From the NCBI GenBank assembly GCA_030600745.1, contig JAUVLL010000003.1:1-32658 (forward strand): DNA of 32,658 bases, in the 5' to 3' direction. Below are positions 9,230 to 17,716 of the stretch, in pieces (position 1 is the stretch's first letter; each line of letters opens with the position of its first letter). This DNA comes from Spirochaetaceae bacterium (GTDB lineage Bacteria > Spirochaetota > Spirochaetia > B11-G9). The notes under the pieces were generated by a model. It was not told the DNA's origin, searched no databases, and was given only the letters and a program-made list of their open reading frames with translations. A program made the position numbers and the translations under genes.

Positions 9230-9243
9230 AAGAAACCGATTTC
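9230..9243. promoter_or_regulatory. LacI-type operator, livH side
   Basis: AAGAAACCGATTTC contains the near-palindrome GAAACCGATTTC with a central CG, typical of LacI-family operators. It starts directly after the -10 box of the livH promoter, so a bound repressor would cover the start site. The exact reverse complement occurs at 9416-9429. Confidence 0.75.
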
Positions 9244-9272
9244 ATGATATGAGATACTTTTCCAATTGTCAA
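9244..9272 (-). promoter_or_regulatory. Sigma-70-type promoter of the livH operon
   Basis: On the minus strand, TTGACA (9267-9272) is followed by a 17-base spacer and TATCAT (9244-9249). This is a full -35 match and a 5/6 -10 match. The operator lies immediately downstream. Confidence 0.75.
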
Positions 9273-9415
9273 TATAAATTACACTGATATTTCCTTCTAA
9301 ATTTCTATGTTACTGTGATTTCCATATATTTTTCTATCTTTTACTTGCTTTATTAGATAAAATGAGCTAATATCTTCTTAATATTGGTGGAATTGGTTGT
9401 TGTTAGTATTTGTAC

Positions 9416-9429
9416 GAAATCGGTTTCTT
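9416..9429. promoter_or_regulatory. LacI-type operator, binding-protein side
   Basis: GAAATCGGTTTCTT is the exact reverse complement of the operator at 9230-9243. It lies 39 bases upstream of the binding-protein ATG. A weak -10-like TAGTAT is at 9404-9409, but I see no convincing -35. The 173 bp centre of this intergenic region holds nothing else I can identify. The two sites could support repression by looping. Confidence 0.7.
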
Positions 9430-9468
9430 CAAAAAATACAATAATTTAGTGAAGAAAGGAGAACGAAA

Positions 9469-10656
9469 ATGTTAAAAAAGATCTTAACTGTTTTTCTCTG
9501 CCTCGCATTTATTACCACTGCAGGTTTTGTAATGGCTAATGGAGAGAAGGATTCAGAAGCAGGATCAATCAGGATCGGAATGTATGGTGATCTAACTGGT
9601 CCCACAGCACTTTGGGGGACAAATGCAGAAAGGGGAGCTAAACTTCGTATAAAAGAGGTTAATGAAAATGGAGGAGTCCTTGGAAGGCAGATAGAGTTAA
9701 TTAGCTACGATTGTCAGCTAAGCCCTACAGAAGCTATAAAAGCATATACCCGACTGGTTCAGGAAGATAAAGTTGTTGCTGTAAATGGTTCACTTATTTC
9801 GAACACAGCTCTGGCTGTTTCTCCGGTTGCTATTGAAATGGAAGTTCCTGTTGTTGCAAGAGCTATGGATGAAAGGGTTACAACCCCTGGATTTGATCCT
9901 GATAACCCGGATAAGAGTATACCTCCAAACCCATACTTTTTCCTTCTTCAGCCATCAGCATTTCAGCAGGCAGCTGCAATTGCAGGATATGCTATTGATG
10001 AACTGGGAATGGATACCTTTTCCATGCTGTACACTCCAGGGAATGCCTATGCTCAGTATCTTGCAAAGGGATTTGAGTATTATGTAAAGAAAAGAGGAAA
10101 GACAATGCTTAAAGCATTTGAGTTCCAGATGGGTGATTCAGATTTTAAAACTCAAATTACTGCCATTAAGCAATTAAACCCGGATGGATTATTTATACCG
10201 AATTATACTGCCCAGAATGCAAATATTGCTAAACAATCTGTTGAGCTTGGACTGAAGTCAGTAATGATTGGAAATAATTCATGGGATGCCCCAATGGACA
10301 AAGTTGCGGGTACTGCTGCAGACGGAGCCTATTTTCCACTTAATATCAGCCATGACAATCCTGATCTTCAATGGTATCGGGATAAATATAGTGAAGAATA
10401 TGGAGAAGAACCACTCTTAAACTCATTTGCAGGATGGGATGATGTAGGTTTTATTATTCAGGCAATTGAAAAAGCAGGATCTACTGATCCTGTAGCAATT
10501 GCAAGAGCAATGGCAGACACAGTTAACTATGAAGGTATTATTGGTACAATTAATATGAACAGAAAAACCCATAGACCAGTGGATCTGGCAATGTCAATTC
10601 TTTACTATGAAGGCGACAAAGTAAAAACTGCCGAACAAAAATATCTTCCAAAATAA
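9469..10656 (+). CDS. Liv-type ABC transporter substrate-binding protein
   Basis: Periplasmic solute receptor of the LivJ/Peripla_BP_6 type, 395 residues. It has a signal peptide (MLKKI start, hydrophobic core, likely signal-peptidase-I cleavage after VMA) rather than a lipobox cysteine. Family motifs are IRIGMYGDLTGPTALWG, RGAKLRIKEVNENGGVLGR (residues about 61-79) and QDPFNLLF-like repeats are absent; late segments include GWDDVGFIIQAIEKAG. AAGGAG precedes the ATG by 7 bases. It is divergent from livHMGF and shares the operator pair, and no other binding protein is present, so it is the partner of that permease. Ligand is unknown; the family includes receptors for amino acids, amides and aromatic acids. 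Confidence 0.93.
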   Translation: MLKKILTVFLCLAFITTAGFVMANGEKDSEAGSIRIGMYGDLTGPTALWGTNAERGAKLRIKEVNENGGVLGRQIELISYDCQLSPTEAIKAYTRLVQEDKVVAVNGSLISNTALAVSPVAIEMEVPVVARAMDERVTTPGFDPDNPDKSIPPNPYFFLLQPSAFQQAAAIAGYAIDELGMDTFSMLYTPGNAYAQYLAKGFEYYVKKRGKTMLKAFEFQMGDSDFKTQITAIKQLNPDGLFIPNYTAQNANIAKQSVELGLKSVMIGNNSWDAPMDKVAGTAADGAYFPLNISHDNPDLQWYRDKYSEEYGEEPLLNSFAGWDDVGFIIQAIEKAGSTDPVAIARAMADTVNYEGIIGTINMNRKTHRPVDLAMSILYYEGDKVKTAEQKYLPK

Positions 10657-10668
10657 TTCTTTGATTTC

Positions 10669-10702
10669 ATAACTCCCTGGGATTTCAGGGAGTTATGCTT
10701 TT
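10669..10702 (+). terminator. Rho-independent terminator after the binding-protein gene
   Basis: ATAACTCCCTG and CAGGGAGTTAT form an 11-bp perfect stem with a 6-base loop, followed by GCTTTT. It sits 13 bases past the stop codon. Partial read-through to the next gene would keep the binding protein in excess, as is common in ABC import operons. Confidence 0.85.
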
Positions 10703-10747
10703 CTATGTATAAAAACAATATTTATTTACACTAAAAGGAGTGGTATT

Positions 10748-11509
10748 ATGATTTCTTTTAAAAAAAAGAAACTGAAAGTTTTTGTTTTTGATAAAACTGA
10801 ATCTATGGCAGATCAGGCAGCAGAAGATGTTACTGCTAAAATAAAAGAGTTACAAAACAATAAAACAGAGATAAATATTATTTTTTCAGGAGCTGAGTCC
10901 CAGGAGCTTTTTTTAAGAAATCTTGCTGCTGCAAAAGAGATTATGTGGGAGAAAATAAATGCATTTGCTGTTGATGAATTTATTTCTCCCGGTATGAACC
11001 CTGATTTTAGAGTCTCCAGTCAGCCCGAAAAACTCCTTTACTCCAATGTAAATTTAAAAAGTGTAAATATAATAAATTATGCTGCAGAGGATATTGAGAA
11101 AGAACGGGAGAGATATGAAGAAATTATAAAAAAGAATCCACCGGACATTGTATGTCTTGGAATTGGTAAATCGGGTCATATTGCCTTTAATGAACCCGGG
11201 CAGAGCAGTTTTAATGACTCTCAGTATGTAAGTATAATGGAGCCTGATGAAAATTCGGAAGATCAATTGATGCGGGATCCAAATTTCAAGTCTCTTGGTA
11301 TAATTCCAAAAAAAGCAATTACAGTAACTATTCCTCCTTTAATGAAATGTCCAAATGTCTTTGTAGTTACACCTTATAAAATTAAGGCGCCGATAATTAA
11401 AAGATTAATGGAGAGTGATGTTGATGAAAGCCTGCCTGCATCTATTCTTCAGACCAAAGAGGGTGCTAAACTATATCTTGACAGAGAGTCCTACAGTCTC
11501 TGTAAATAA
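10748..11509 (+). CDS. nagB: NagB-family glucosamine-6-phosphate deaminase/isomerase, divergent active site
   Basis: Member of the GlcN-6-P deaminase/6-phosphogluconolactonase family, 253 residues. NagB converts glucosamine-6-phosphate to fructose-6-phosphate and ammonia. Family features are IIFSGAESQ (phosphate loop region), AVDEF (Asp76-Glu77, matching the catalytic Asp72 of E. coli NagB) and LGIGKSGHIAFNEPG (137-151). In E. coli the last reads GNDGHIAFNEP with Asp141, His143 and Glu148. Here the positions are Ser142, His144 and Glu149, so the Asp of the relay is replaced. The substrate may therefore differ from GlcN-6-P. The ribosome site is AAAGGAG. The gene follows a terminator and is 33 bp upstream of the hydroxyacid dehydrogenase. 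nagA is 12 kb away. Confidence 0.8.
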   Translation: MISFKKKKLKVFVFDKTESMADQAAEDVTAKIKELQNNKTEINIIFSGAESQELFLRNLAAAKEIMWEKINAFAVDEFISPGMNPDFRVSSQPEKLLYSNVNLKSVNIINYAAEDIEKERERYEEIIKKNPPDIVCLGIGKSGHIAFNEPGQSSFNDSQYVSIMEPDENSEDQLMRDPNFKSLGIIPKKAITVTIPPLMKCPNVFVVTPYKIKAPIIKRLMESDVDESLPASILQTKEGAKLYLDRESYSLCK

Positions 11510-11542
11510 ATTACAGAAAACGAAACCATAGGAGTATAACTA

Positions 11543-12508
11543 ATGGGAAAATACAAAGTAGTCGTAACAGACGACAGATATGAAAGCTATAAAGAGGAGA
11601 ATGAAGTTTTAAAAGAACTTGAAATTGAGGTTGAAATTCACAATCTGACAGGACCGGATGACGCAAAAGAGGTTTTAAAAGATGCCGATGCAGTTTTAAA
11701 CAATCTGTTTCCCCTTACAAAAGAAATTATAAGTAAGATGGATAAGTGCAAAGTAATAAACCGTTATGGGGTTGGATATGACAATGTAGCTGTGGAGGCA
11801 GCAACAGAAAAAGGGATATGGGTGTCAAGAGTACCTGACTACTCACTGGAAGATGTATCTGATCATGCACTTGCACTGTTATTGGGCAGTGTAAGAAAAA
11901 TAGCCTATAAAGACAGAATGATCAGGACAGGAAAATGGAATCTTCATAAGGACTGGCCTTCCTTCAGAATTGCAGGGAAAACTCTTGGGCTTATAGGGTT
12001 TGGAGCTATTTCCAGAACATTGTTCAGAAAAATCTCCGGATTAGGCCTTGAAAAAGTTCTGATTTATGATCCGTTTGTAGATATTGATGAGATAAAAAAA
12101 GCAGGCGGTGTTCCTTCAACACTGGTTGAACTGCTTGAAGGTTCAGACTATATCTCCATTCATGCTCCATTGACAGGTAATACCAAAGGGATGATTGGGG
12201 AGAATGAATTTGCAAAAATGAAAGATAACTGTCTATTAATAAATACTTCCAGAGGACCTCTTATAGATGAAAATTCTCTTTATAATGCTTTAAAAGAGGA
12301 ACAAATAGCCGGGGCGGCAATTGATGTTTATACAGTAGAACCTCTGCCCAGGGAGAGCCCTTTACGATCTTTGGACAATATTATATTAACCGATCATGCA
12401 GGCTGGTATTCTGAAGAATCTATTATCGAATTAAAAACAAAGGCAGCCAGAAATATCCTTGAGGTGCTGAAGGGGGGGAAACCCATTTATTCGGTAAATA
12501 AGATATAG
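11543..12508 (+). CDS. D-isomer-specific 2-hydroxyacid dehydrogenase, copy 1
   Basis: NAD-dependent D-2-hydroxyacid dehydrogenase (SerA/CtBP-like C-terminal type), 321 residues, interconverting a 2-oxoacid and its D-2-hydroxyacid. The NRYGVGYDNV segment (73-82) is typical of the substrate domain, and the Rossmann motif is GLIGFGAIS (149-157). The catalytic triad can be placed at Arg237 (NTSRGPL), Glu266 (VEPLP) and His285 (DHAGWYS). A close paralogue is encoded at 24668-25627; the two share most residues, including the unusual HxGWYSEES end of the active site. An AGGAG site lies 8 bases before the ATG. Probably one transcript with the NagB-like gene. It could equally be called glycerate or phosphoglycerate dehydrogenase; substrate is not determined. 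Confidence 0.9.
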   Translation: MGKYKVVVTDDRYESYKEENEVLKELEIEVEIHNLTGPDDAKEVLKDADAVLNNLFPLTKEIISKMDKCKVINRYGVGYDNVAVEAATEKGIWVSRVPDYSLEDVSDHALALLLGSVRKIAYKDRMIRTGKWNLHKDWPSFRIAGKTLGLIGFGAISRTLFRKISGLGLEKVLIYDPFVDIDEIKKAGGVPSTLVELLEGSDYISIHAPLTGNTKGMIGENEFAKMKDNCLLINTSRGPLIDENSLYNALKEEQIAGAAIDVYTVEPLPRESPLRSLDNIILTDHAGWYSEESIIELKTKAARNILEVLKGGKPIYSVNKI

Positions 12509-12581
12509 TATAAGTGGAGAGTCACCCATCTGTTGAGGTTTTTCACAATTAATAATTTTAAAGAACCTTGATATATGTTTA

Positions 12582-13538
12582 CTACTTCTTAAATTCGTCT
12601 CTTATCTTAAAAATAAGATCCGGATCCGCGTTGTAGGGCAATATTCCAGAACCAGCCAGTGTAAAGGGATATCTTTTCATCAGACTCTTTATTCTTTCAA
12701 TCTCTTCTTTTATCTGCGGCCAGTTACCGTACATAAAATTTTCTACAGACATATTAATTCTTACTGGTATTTTCATGTTTTCAATATTTTTAAGAAACAA
12801 ATCCTGATCTGTCTCTGCGGGACATATTAAAAACCCGGCACCAATATTTCCCAGGGCTTCTGTTATTAAAGCGTTGTCACCACCTAAAATACATGCAGGA
12901 TGCTGCCCTGTTTTATTAAATAATCCTTTTGTAATAATCTGTAGAGAGGGGACAATGAGTTTTTCAACCAGAGCCGGGGACAGTAGTGGAGGTGTTGCAG
13001 CAGATTCAAATAGCGAAATACCAAACCCCTGGTCAATAATTTGCTCCGCAATTATCAGTTGATTTTCGGCCAGATAAGAAAGGGCATCTCCTACCCTTTT
13101 AACCTCTGTAAATGAGGCTATAAGGAGAGGCTCAAACCCTGTAAGATTTGCTGCAATGGAGTAGGCTCCGGAAAGAGGCAGTCGGATATCAGCTTCCGGC
13201 AGTTCCCTTTTTACAAGTCCGGCGGCTTCAATAACCAAAGGCCATCGCCCGCTTGTGTTTATATCCAGTTCAGGAAGCTTTAAAATTTCGTCTGTGCTTT
13301 TTAAAAAAGCTTCTTTAATAGCCGGAACTTCATTCCCATCAGGTTTATCAACTACTGCACCGTATGCTTCAGGTTCCAGATTATAGATATCAATTCCCAC
13401 TGTAATGGGGGAGTGATTATACTTGTGGTATGCTGCAATATGTGCTTTGGCCATTAAAATTGCATCTCTTGAAACATCCCAGGGAGACCTTGCTATAAAC
13501 CTGGCTGCATGTTCGTAAACTACCGGTGTAAAATTCAT
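12582..13538 (-). CDS. Uroporphyrinogen decarboxylase (URO-D) family protein
   Basis: URO-D-fold TIM-barrel protein of 318 residues from the chosen start. Family-like stretches are RFIARSPWDVSRD near the N-terminus, LFESAATPPLLSP, ILGGDNALI and the C-terminal segment ending GSGILPYNADPDLI. Members include haem-pathway HemE and many cobamide-dependent methyltransferases such as MtaA. No corrinoid protein gene is nearby and this is not a haem operon, so a true HemE role is unlikely. I chose ATG 13538 because GGGAG lies 7 bases upstream. The open frame continues to 13601, but that would overlap the upstream flavoprotein gene by 47 bp without a better ribosome site. It is the last gene of the OYE-led operon. 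Function is unknown. Confidence 0.78.
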   Translation of the reverse strand: MNFTPVVYEHAARFIARSPWDVSRDAILMAKAHIAAYHKYNHSPITVGIDIYNLEPEAYGAVVDKPDGNEVPAIKEAFLKSTDEILKLPELDINTSGRWPLVIEAAGLVKRELPEADIRLPLSGAYSIAANLTGFEPLLIASFTEVKRVGDALSYLAENQLIIAEQIIDQGFGISLFESAATPPLLSPALVEKLIVPSLQIITKGLFNKTGQHPACILGGDNALITEALGNIGAGFLICPAETDQDLFLKNIENMKIPVRINMSVENFMYGNWPQIKEEIERIKSLMKRYPFTLAGSGILPYNADPDLIFKIRDEFKK

Positions 13539-13554
13539 ATTAAACTCCCTGGTG

Positions 13555-15558
13555 TTAGTTGAAAATATCTTTATTTCTGTTTTGTTCCCAGACAAATTCA
13601 AACCAAAATTCTTTGTCTGGAATAGGACGTCGCTTAATATATTTATGGTTTATTTCACCATTTTCAGTAAAACAGCTTACAAGAATTCTGTTAAAATCCT
13701 TATTTTTCGTCTCTCTGTATATAATGTTCAGCCCCTCGGGATTTATTATTTCATTCCCTTCTACATCCATAATCATATACGATCCTCTACTTCTTCCTCC
13801 ACTACTAATATAATATTCTATTGCAGAGAGATATACCCAATGTGCAAGTACCAGATGCCTGTTTTTTAGAGCAAAGGGGAGAAGGTTTATATTGTTAATT
13901 GTACATTCATTAAAGCTTTTAAACTGCTTTTTTGCATCAATAACTCCCTGGTGGGTAATATCATCTTTTCTAATATATCCGCCAGCCAGTGACATTCTGA
14001 TCTGAAATTTATCTCTATAGTTTCTAAGGGAAGAACATTGAGCATCTTCATCATCAGAATGTTTTAGAATTTTAGATATTATTTCTGTAAGATCATTAAT
14101 GCTGCTCTTAATACCCTTTATGGTATCCTCAATAATAAGAGTAGATTCTCTGTATGTTTCAGAAATTTTTTGTGCGGCTCGAAGGGAACCTACCTGCCCG
14201 GAATTTAGAGCAGAACCTCCAGGGCGGTAAACACCATGGCTTCCGTTTACTTCACCAATAGGAAAGAAGTGTTTAAGGTTAGTGGATTCCCACCAGATGT
14301 CTCCTGAGAGGCCTCCATTATTATGCTGGGAGCAGACAGCTATCTCCAGGGGTTCTTTAGAAAGATCTATACTATGGCTTTTGTACATATTTACCGCATC
14401 AGGATTCATTTTTGTTAATCTGTCTATTGGTAAACCAAATAATGCATTTGATTTTGTAAGATACTTTTCTGCTTCAGGGGAGAGTTTATCGAGTTTAAAT
14501 TTACCAATTACTAAATTCCCTTCAGGATTCCTTCGGAAATCAAGAAATACCCTTCGCCTTTTTTCATGAATTTCCTTATAAACAAGAATATCAATAAGGG
14601 ATGATCCATAGTTTTCCACTTTTCGGGGATCAAAGGGCCATTGATAACCCTTAAGAAAGACAGCATTTGTCAGCAATTCAATATCTGGAAACCAATTACA
14701 AAGAAATTCTTCTTCATGCCTGCCATCCTGGTCAGTACTTATATAGCGGGGAATAACCTGTTGAAAGGCTCCGGAGACATTCCATCGGTGCTTTATGGAA
14801 GCAAGCCCAAACTGTGATTCAGAGAGATTAACAGCTTCGGCACCTATTTCCAGGGCAAGACCAATTGCACCGGTATGTCCATGAGGGTAGACTGATTCCT
14901 TGTAGAGTCCTCCTGGGCCGCCGACACCAAATACAGTATTTTCAGCAAGATAACAGATAAGCCCCAGGTTATCATTTTCTATTTTTCGTTTATCAAGGCA
15001 AAGGGCCCCAACAACTCTGCTGCCAATTTTTAAGATTTTTACAACATCGGTATTATCAGAGATCTCTATCTTTTTTCGCATGACCTCACTAAGAAGTAAT
15101 TCTACCATCTCTCTGGAAGTGTAGGGACCGGCAGATGTTCCCCTTTGCATTGTATCATGATCAGTTTTATACCCAACAAAGGATCCGTATTCGTTGTGGG
15201 GGAACTTTACTCCAATATTAACCAGATGATAAAACGCCTGAAGAGAGCAAGTGGCCTCTGTAAGAGCAATATCTCCATGCATAGAACCTCCGTCAAACAG
15301 AGATTTCGCCATAAGGAAGGAAGAGTCGGGAATTTTGATCATATCTGAAAGTTTGTAATAGGTCTGTTTATCTGATCCCGTATTTCTGGAAGTCCCCGAT
15401 TTTAACCCCTCTGTAACTATAAGGAGATCATCAACTCCAAATTGATGTAATCGATCTGCACAATTTAAAGAAGCTGCACCGCTGCCTATTACCAATGTAT
15501 GAATGTAGAAAATCGGTATATCAAATTGTGAGCTTAGAATAGAATCAAGTTGCTTCAT
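13555..15558 (-). CDS. FAD-dependent oxidoreductase, fumarate reductase/aspartate oxidase-like
   Basis: Large flavoprotein of 667 residues, in the size range of the succinate dehydrogenase/fumarate reductase/aspartate oxidase group. The FAD-binding dinucleotide fold is at residues about 21-50 (VIGSGAASLNCADRL). Later motifs are VFGVGGPGGLY, GHTGAIGLALEIGAEAVN and, for the flavin ribityl region, HNNGGL followed by GEVNGSHGVYRPGGSALNS. These support an enzyme that reduces or oxidises a C-C bond of an organic acid or related compound. No signal peptide is evident. Its ATG overlaps the stop of the broken LacI gene (TAATG), so translation was coupled to that gene; the in-frame stop in lacI may reduce its output. 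Substrate is unknown; the OYE partner suggests a two-step reduction. Confidence 0.85.
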   Translation of the reverse strand: MKQLDSILSSQFDIPIFYIHTLVIGSGAASLNCADRLHQFGVDDLLIVTEGLKSGTSRNTGSDKQTYYKLSDMIKIPDSSFLMAKSLFDGGSMHGDIALTEATCSLQAFYHLVNIGVKFPHNEYGSFVGYKTDHDTMQRGTSAGPYTSREMVELLLSEVMRKKIEISDNTDVVKILKIGSRVVGALCLDKRKIENDNLGLICYLAENTVFGVGGPGGLYKESVYPHGHTGAIGLALEIGAEAVNLSESQFGLASIKHRWNVSGAFQQVIPRYISTDQDGRHEEEFLCNWFPDIELLTNAVFLKGYQWPFDPRKVENYGSSLIDILVYKEIHEKRRRVFLDFRRNPEGNLVIGKFKLDKLSPEAEKYLTKSNALFGLPIDRLTKMNPDAVNMYKSHSIDLSKEPLEIAVCSQHNNGGLSGDIWWESTNLKHFFPIGEVNGSHGVYRPGGSALNSGQVGSLRAAQKISETYRESTLIIEDTIKGIKSSINDLTEIISKILKHSDDEDAQCSSLRNYRDKFQIRMSLAGGYIRKDDITHQGVIDAKKQFKSFNECTINNINLLPFALKNRHLVLAHWVYLSAIEYYISSGGRSRGSYMIMDVEGNEIINPEGLNIIYRETKNKDFNRILVSCFTENGEINHKYIKRRPIPDKEFWFEFVWEQNRNKDIFN

Positions 15559-16550
15559 TAAATTGTTGTCCCCTTTATATAACTCCCAATAATTTTCTGT
15601 CTAATCCCGTGAGTATCTCTTTGAACAATTTTCTTTTGCAGATATTTGCCAGCTTCATATCCCAGTTTATAAACAGATAGTTCAATTGTATCTATTCTAT
15701 CTGAAAGCAGATCCAGTATTGGAGAATTATCGAATCCTGTCAGTGAAAAGGATTCAGGAATTTTCAGTCCCCTGCGAATTGCTTCCTGATAGAAATAAAC
15801 AGCAAAAACATCGTTAAAACAGAGGACAGAATTATAGTTTCTGTTTATTATTTCCGCCATTATATAATTTGATATCTCATCAATTCCTGAAGCGATAAAT
15901 ATATCTTTTTCAGTGAAATCAACACCATATGCTCTGGATGCTTCAAGAATACCCTGCTCACGTTCTCTGGAAACTTCAATTTCAGAAAATCCAATATAAC
16001 AAGGCTGGGGCTTTGTATTTCCCCATTACAGCTCTCCAACTAGAGTATTGATTCCGGCTTTACTATCATTGGCAATATACTTTTCTTCCGGGACTGTTCT
16101 GTTTAAAAGGAGATATGGGATTCCTCTTTCTTTAAGAACTGAAGTCAGTTTTTTACCAGGAATTCCAAAGGCAAATATAGATCCATCTATGTCACCTAAT
16201 TTTTTATTTTGAAAAACTGAAATATCTCCATCATTTATCTTTGTAATAATATTAACTTTAACCTCTCCAAACCCATCCTGAATACCCATAATCAGTTCTG
16301 CAACATCATAAAACAGATGAATATATGAATACCTTGCAACTGGAAGAAAAAGCTTGATGTTAAGTATGGCCCTTCTGCTTTGCTTTTTTATTGGCCGCTT
16401 TATGTATCCCATATCTTCTGCGGTTTTAAAGACAATATCTCTTTTTTCTTTGCTGTAAAGTGTTGAGTTATTCAGTATTCTGGATACTGTGCTGGTTGAG
16501 ATATTTAACTTTGAAGCAATATCATATATTGTAATTTTTTTTTCTTTCAT
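15558..16550 (-). pseudogene. LacI-family regulator interrupted by an in-frame TAA
   Basis: The reading frame from the ATG at 16550 to the TAA at 15558 is 331 codons, the normal size for a LacI repressor, with a single internal TAA at 16026-16028 (codon 175). The N-terminal half has the HTH KITIYDIASKLNISTSTVSR and the start of the effector domain. After the stop the same frame continues with NTKPQPCYIGFSEIEVSRE, then SVLCFNDVFAVYFY and the late LacI motif SFSLTGFDNSPILDLL. No frame change is needed, so this is one nonsense change or a base-calling error. The ATG overlaps the OYE stop (ATGA) and the end overlaps the flavoprotein start (TAATG). Likely a lost repressor of this operon, unless the stop is read through. 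Confidence 0.9.
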
Positions 16551-17698
16551 TTCTCTTTTAAAAGATCTCTGTAATACTTATTTGTAACTACACAGCCAAC
16601 ATATTTTTGGCTTGCCAATAGCTTTGAACATCCTGAGCATGCTGTGCAGTAATCTACCTTTTCTCCATCTGTAATCTTTTTGGGAAAAAGGGGATCTGAT
16701 AAAATTTGCCGTCCGTAACCAATAAAGTCTGTATTTAGATCCAGGATATTTTCTTCTGCAAGATCAAGCCCCTCCTCTTTAAGAATTGAATATGCCGATC
16801 CAATTACTTTCATTTTTGAAACAAGGGATTTTGCTCTTTTTGCATAACGAAACTGGTGGAGATAAAATAGTTTTGAAGGAGGAGTTGGACGTGTAATTTC
16901 TGATGTTACCCCTGGAATACCTGCAGAAATATTTACATAATCCATACCGATGGATTCCATTAAAAGAATAAGAAGATCCATCTGCTTCAAATCCTCAATA
17001 AGTTCGTCCTCATTAAGAGTCCCGCATCCACCTCTAATACCTTCATAGTATGAGATTCTGGATCCCAGGATAAATGATTTATCCTTTAGTTTTGTACGAA
17101 TCTCAGTAATGCTTTCGTTCAGCAGACGGGTTCTGTTTTCGAAAGAACCTCCCCATCTGTCACTTCGAATATTAGCAGGTCTTAATATTTCACAGCCAAA
17201 ATATCCATGGCACATTTTAAAATCAATTCCATCCGCACCAGCTTTTTCCGCCAGTAGTGCAGTTTCAATAAAGTTGTTTTTTATTTCCTCTATTTCCTCA
17301 GTTTCAAGGAGGTGTTCCCCTTCCTCTGCATTATACAAAGCTGTAGGCTGGGAAAATTTCTTACCGCTTCTTCTGCCTGAGTGGGTAATCTGAAACAGAA
17401 TAATTGTATCCGGAGCTTTCTTTTTCATCTCTGTAACAAGATTCTTAAAACTGTTAAAAGTATCTATATTTAGTATCAGCTGATTTTTTCTCGCCAAAGC
17501 AGCAGAGCTTACTGATATTGCTTCAATAATTATTACTCCCCAGTCTCCTTTTACTAACTGAATATATTTTTCTATCTCCATGTTTGAAACACTGCCGTTA
17601 TCGCTGTCGTTACCTTCCATAGGCTGGGCAACAAATCTGTTGGGAGCTGTTTTTTTTCCTATTCTACAAGGACTGAAGAGAGCAGGATATTCTTTCAT
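16547..17698 (-). CDS. NADH:flavin oxidoreductase, Old Yellow Enzyme family
   Basis: FMN-dependent TIM-barrel ene-reductase-type protein of 383 residues. The start YPALFSPCRIGKKTAPNRFV matches the usual N-terminus of the family and supports ATG 17698. The open frame extends to 17725, but that ATG lies within the promoter/operator palindrome. Barrel motifs include LFQITHSGR, the HGY element (KMCHGYFGCEILRP) and RSDRWGGSFENRTRLL. A C-terminal Cys cluster, C351/C354/C357/C369, resembles the 4Fe-4S site of the 2,4-dienoyl-CoA reductase/BaiH group. The FAD/NADPH domain of those ~650-residue enzymes is absent, so an external electron donor is likely. It is first in the operon. The substrate is probably an alpha,beta-unsaturated carbonyl, but this is not shown. 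Confidence 0.88.
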   Translation of the reverse strand: MKEYPALFSPCRIGKKTAPNRFVAQPMEGNDSDNGSVSNMEIEKYIQLVKGDWGVIIIEAISVSSAALARKNQLILNIDTFNSFKNLVTEMKKKAPDTIILFQITHSGRRSGKKFSQPTALYNAEEGEHLLETEEIEEIKNNFIETALLAEKAGADGIDFKMCHGYFGCEILRPANIRSDRWGGSFENRTRLLNESITEIRTKLKDKSFILGSRISYYEGIRGGCGTLNEDELIEDLKQMDLLILLMESIGMDYVNISAGIPGVTSEITRPTPPSKLFYLHQFRYAKRAKSLVSKMKVIGSAYSILKEEGLDLAEENILDLNTDFIGYGRQILSDPLFPKKITDGEKVDYCTACSGCSKLLASQKYVGCVVTNKYYRDLLKEK

Positions 17699-17716
17699 TT
17701 GAAACCGCCCGGTTAT

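Noticed and set aside
12509..12581. Terminator between the convergent hydroxyacid dehydrogenase and URO-D genes
   Set aside because: I looked for a GC stem with a T tract on either strand and found only AT-rich, imperfect repeats.
15488..15525. GAAAATCGGTATATC in the flavoprotein gene as a third LacI operator
   Set aside because: Only one half-site resembles the liv operator, it is inside coding sequence, and no promoter is nearby.
15558..15860. Separate small gene starting at the internal Met of 15860
   Set aside because: It is the in-frame C-terminal half of the interrupted LacI gene and the LacI sequence continues upstream of that Met.
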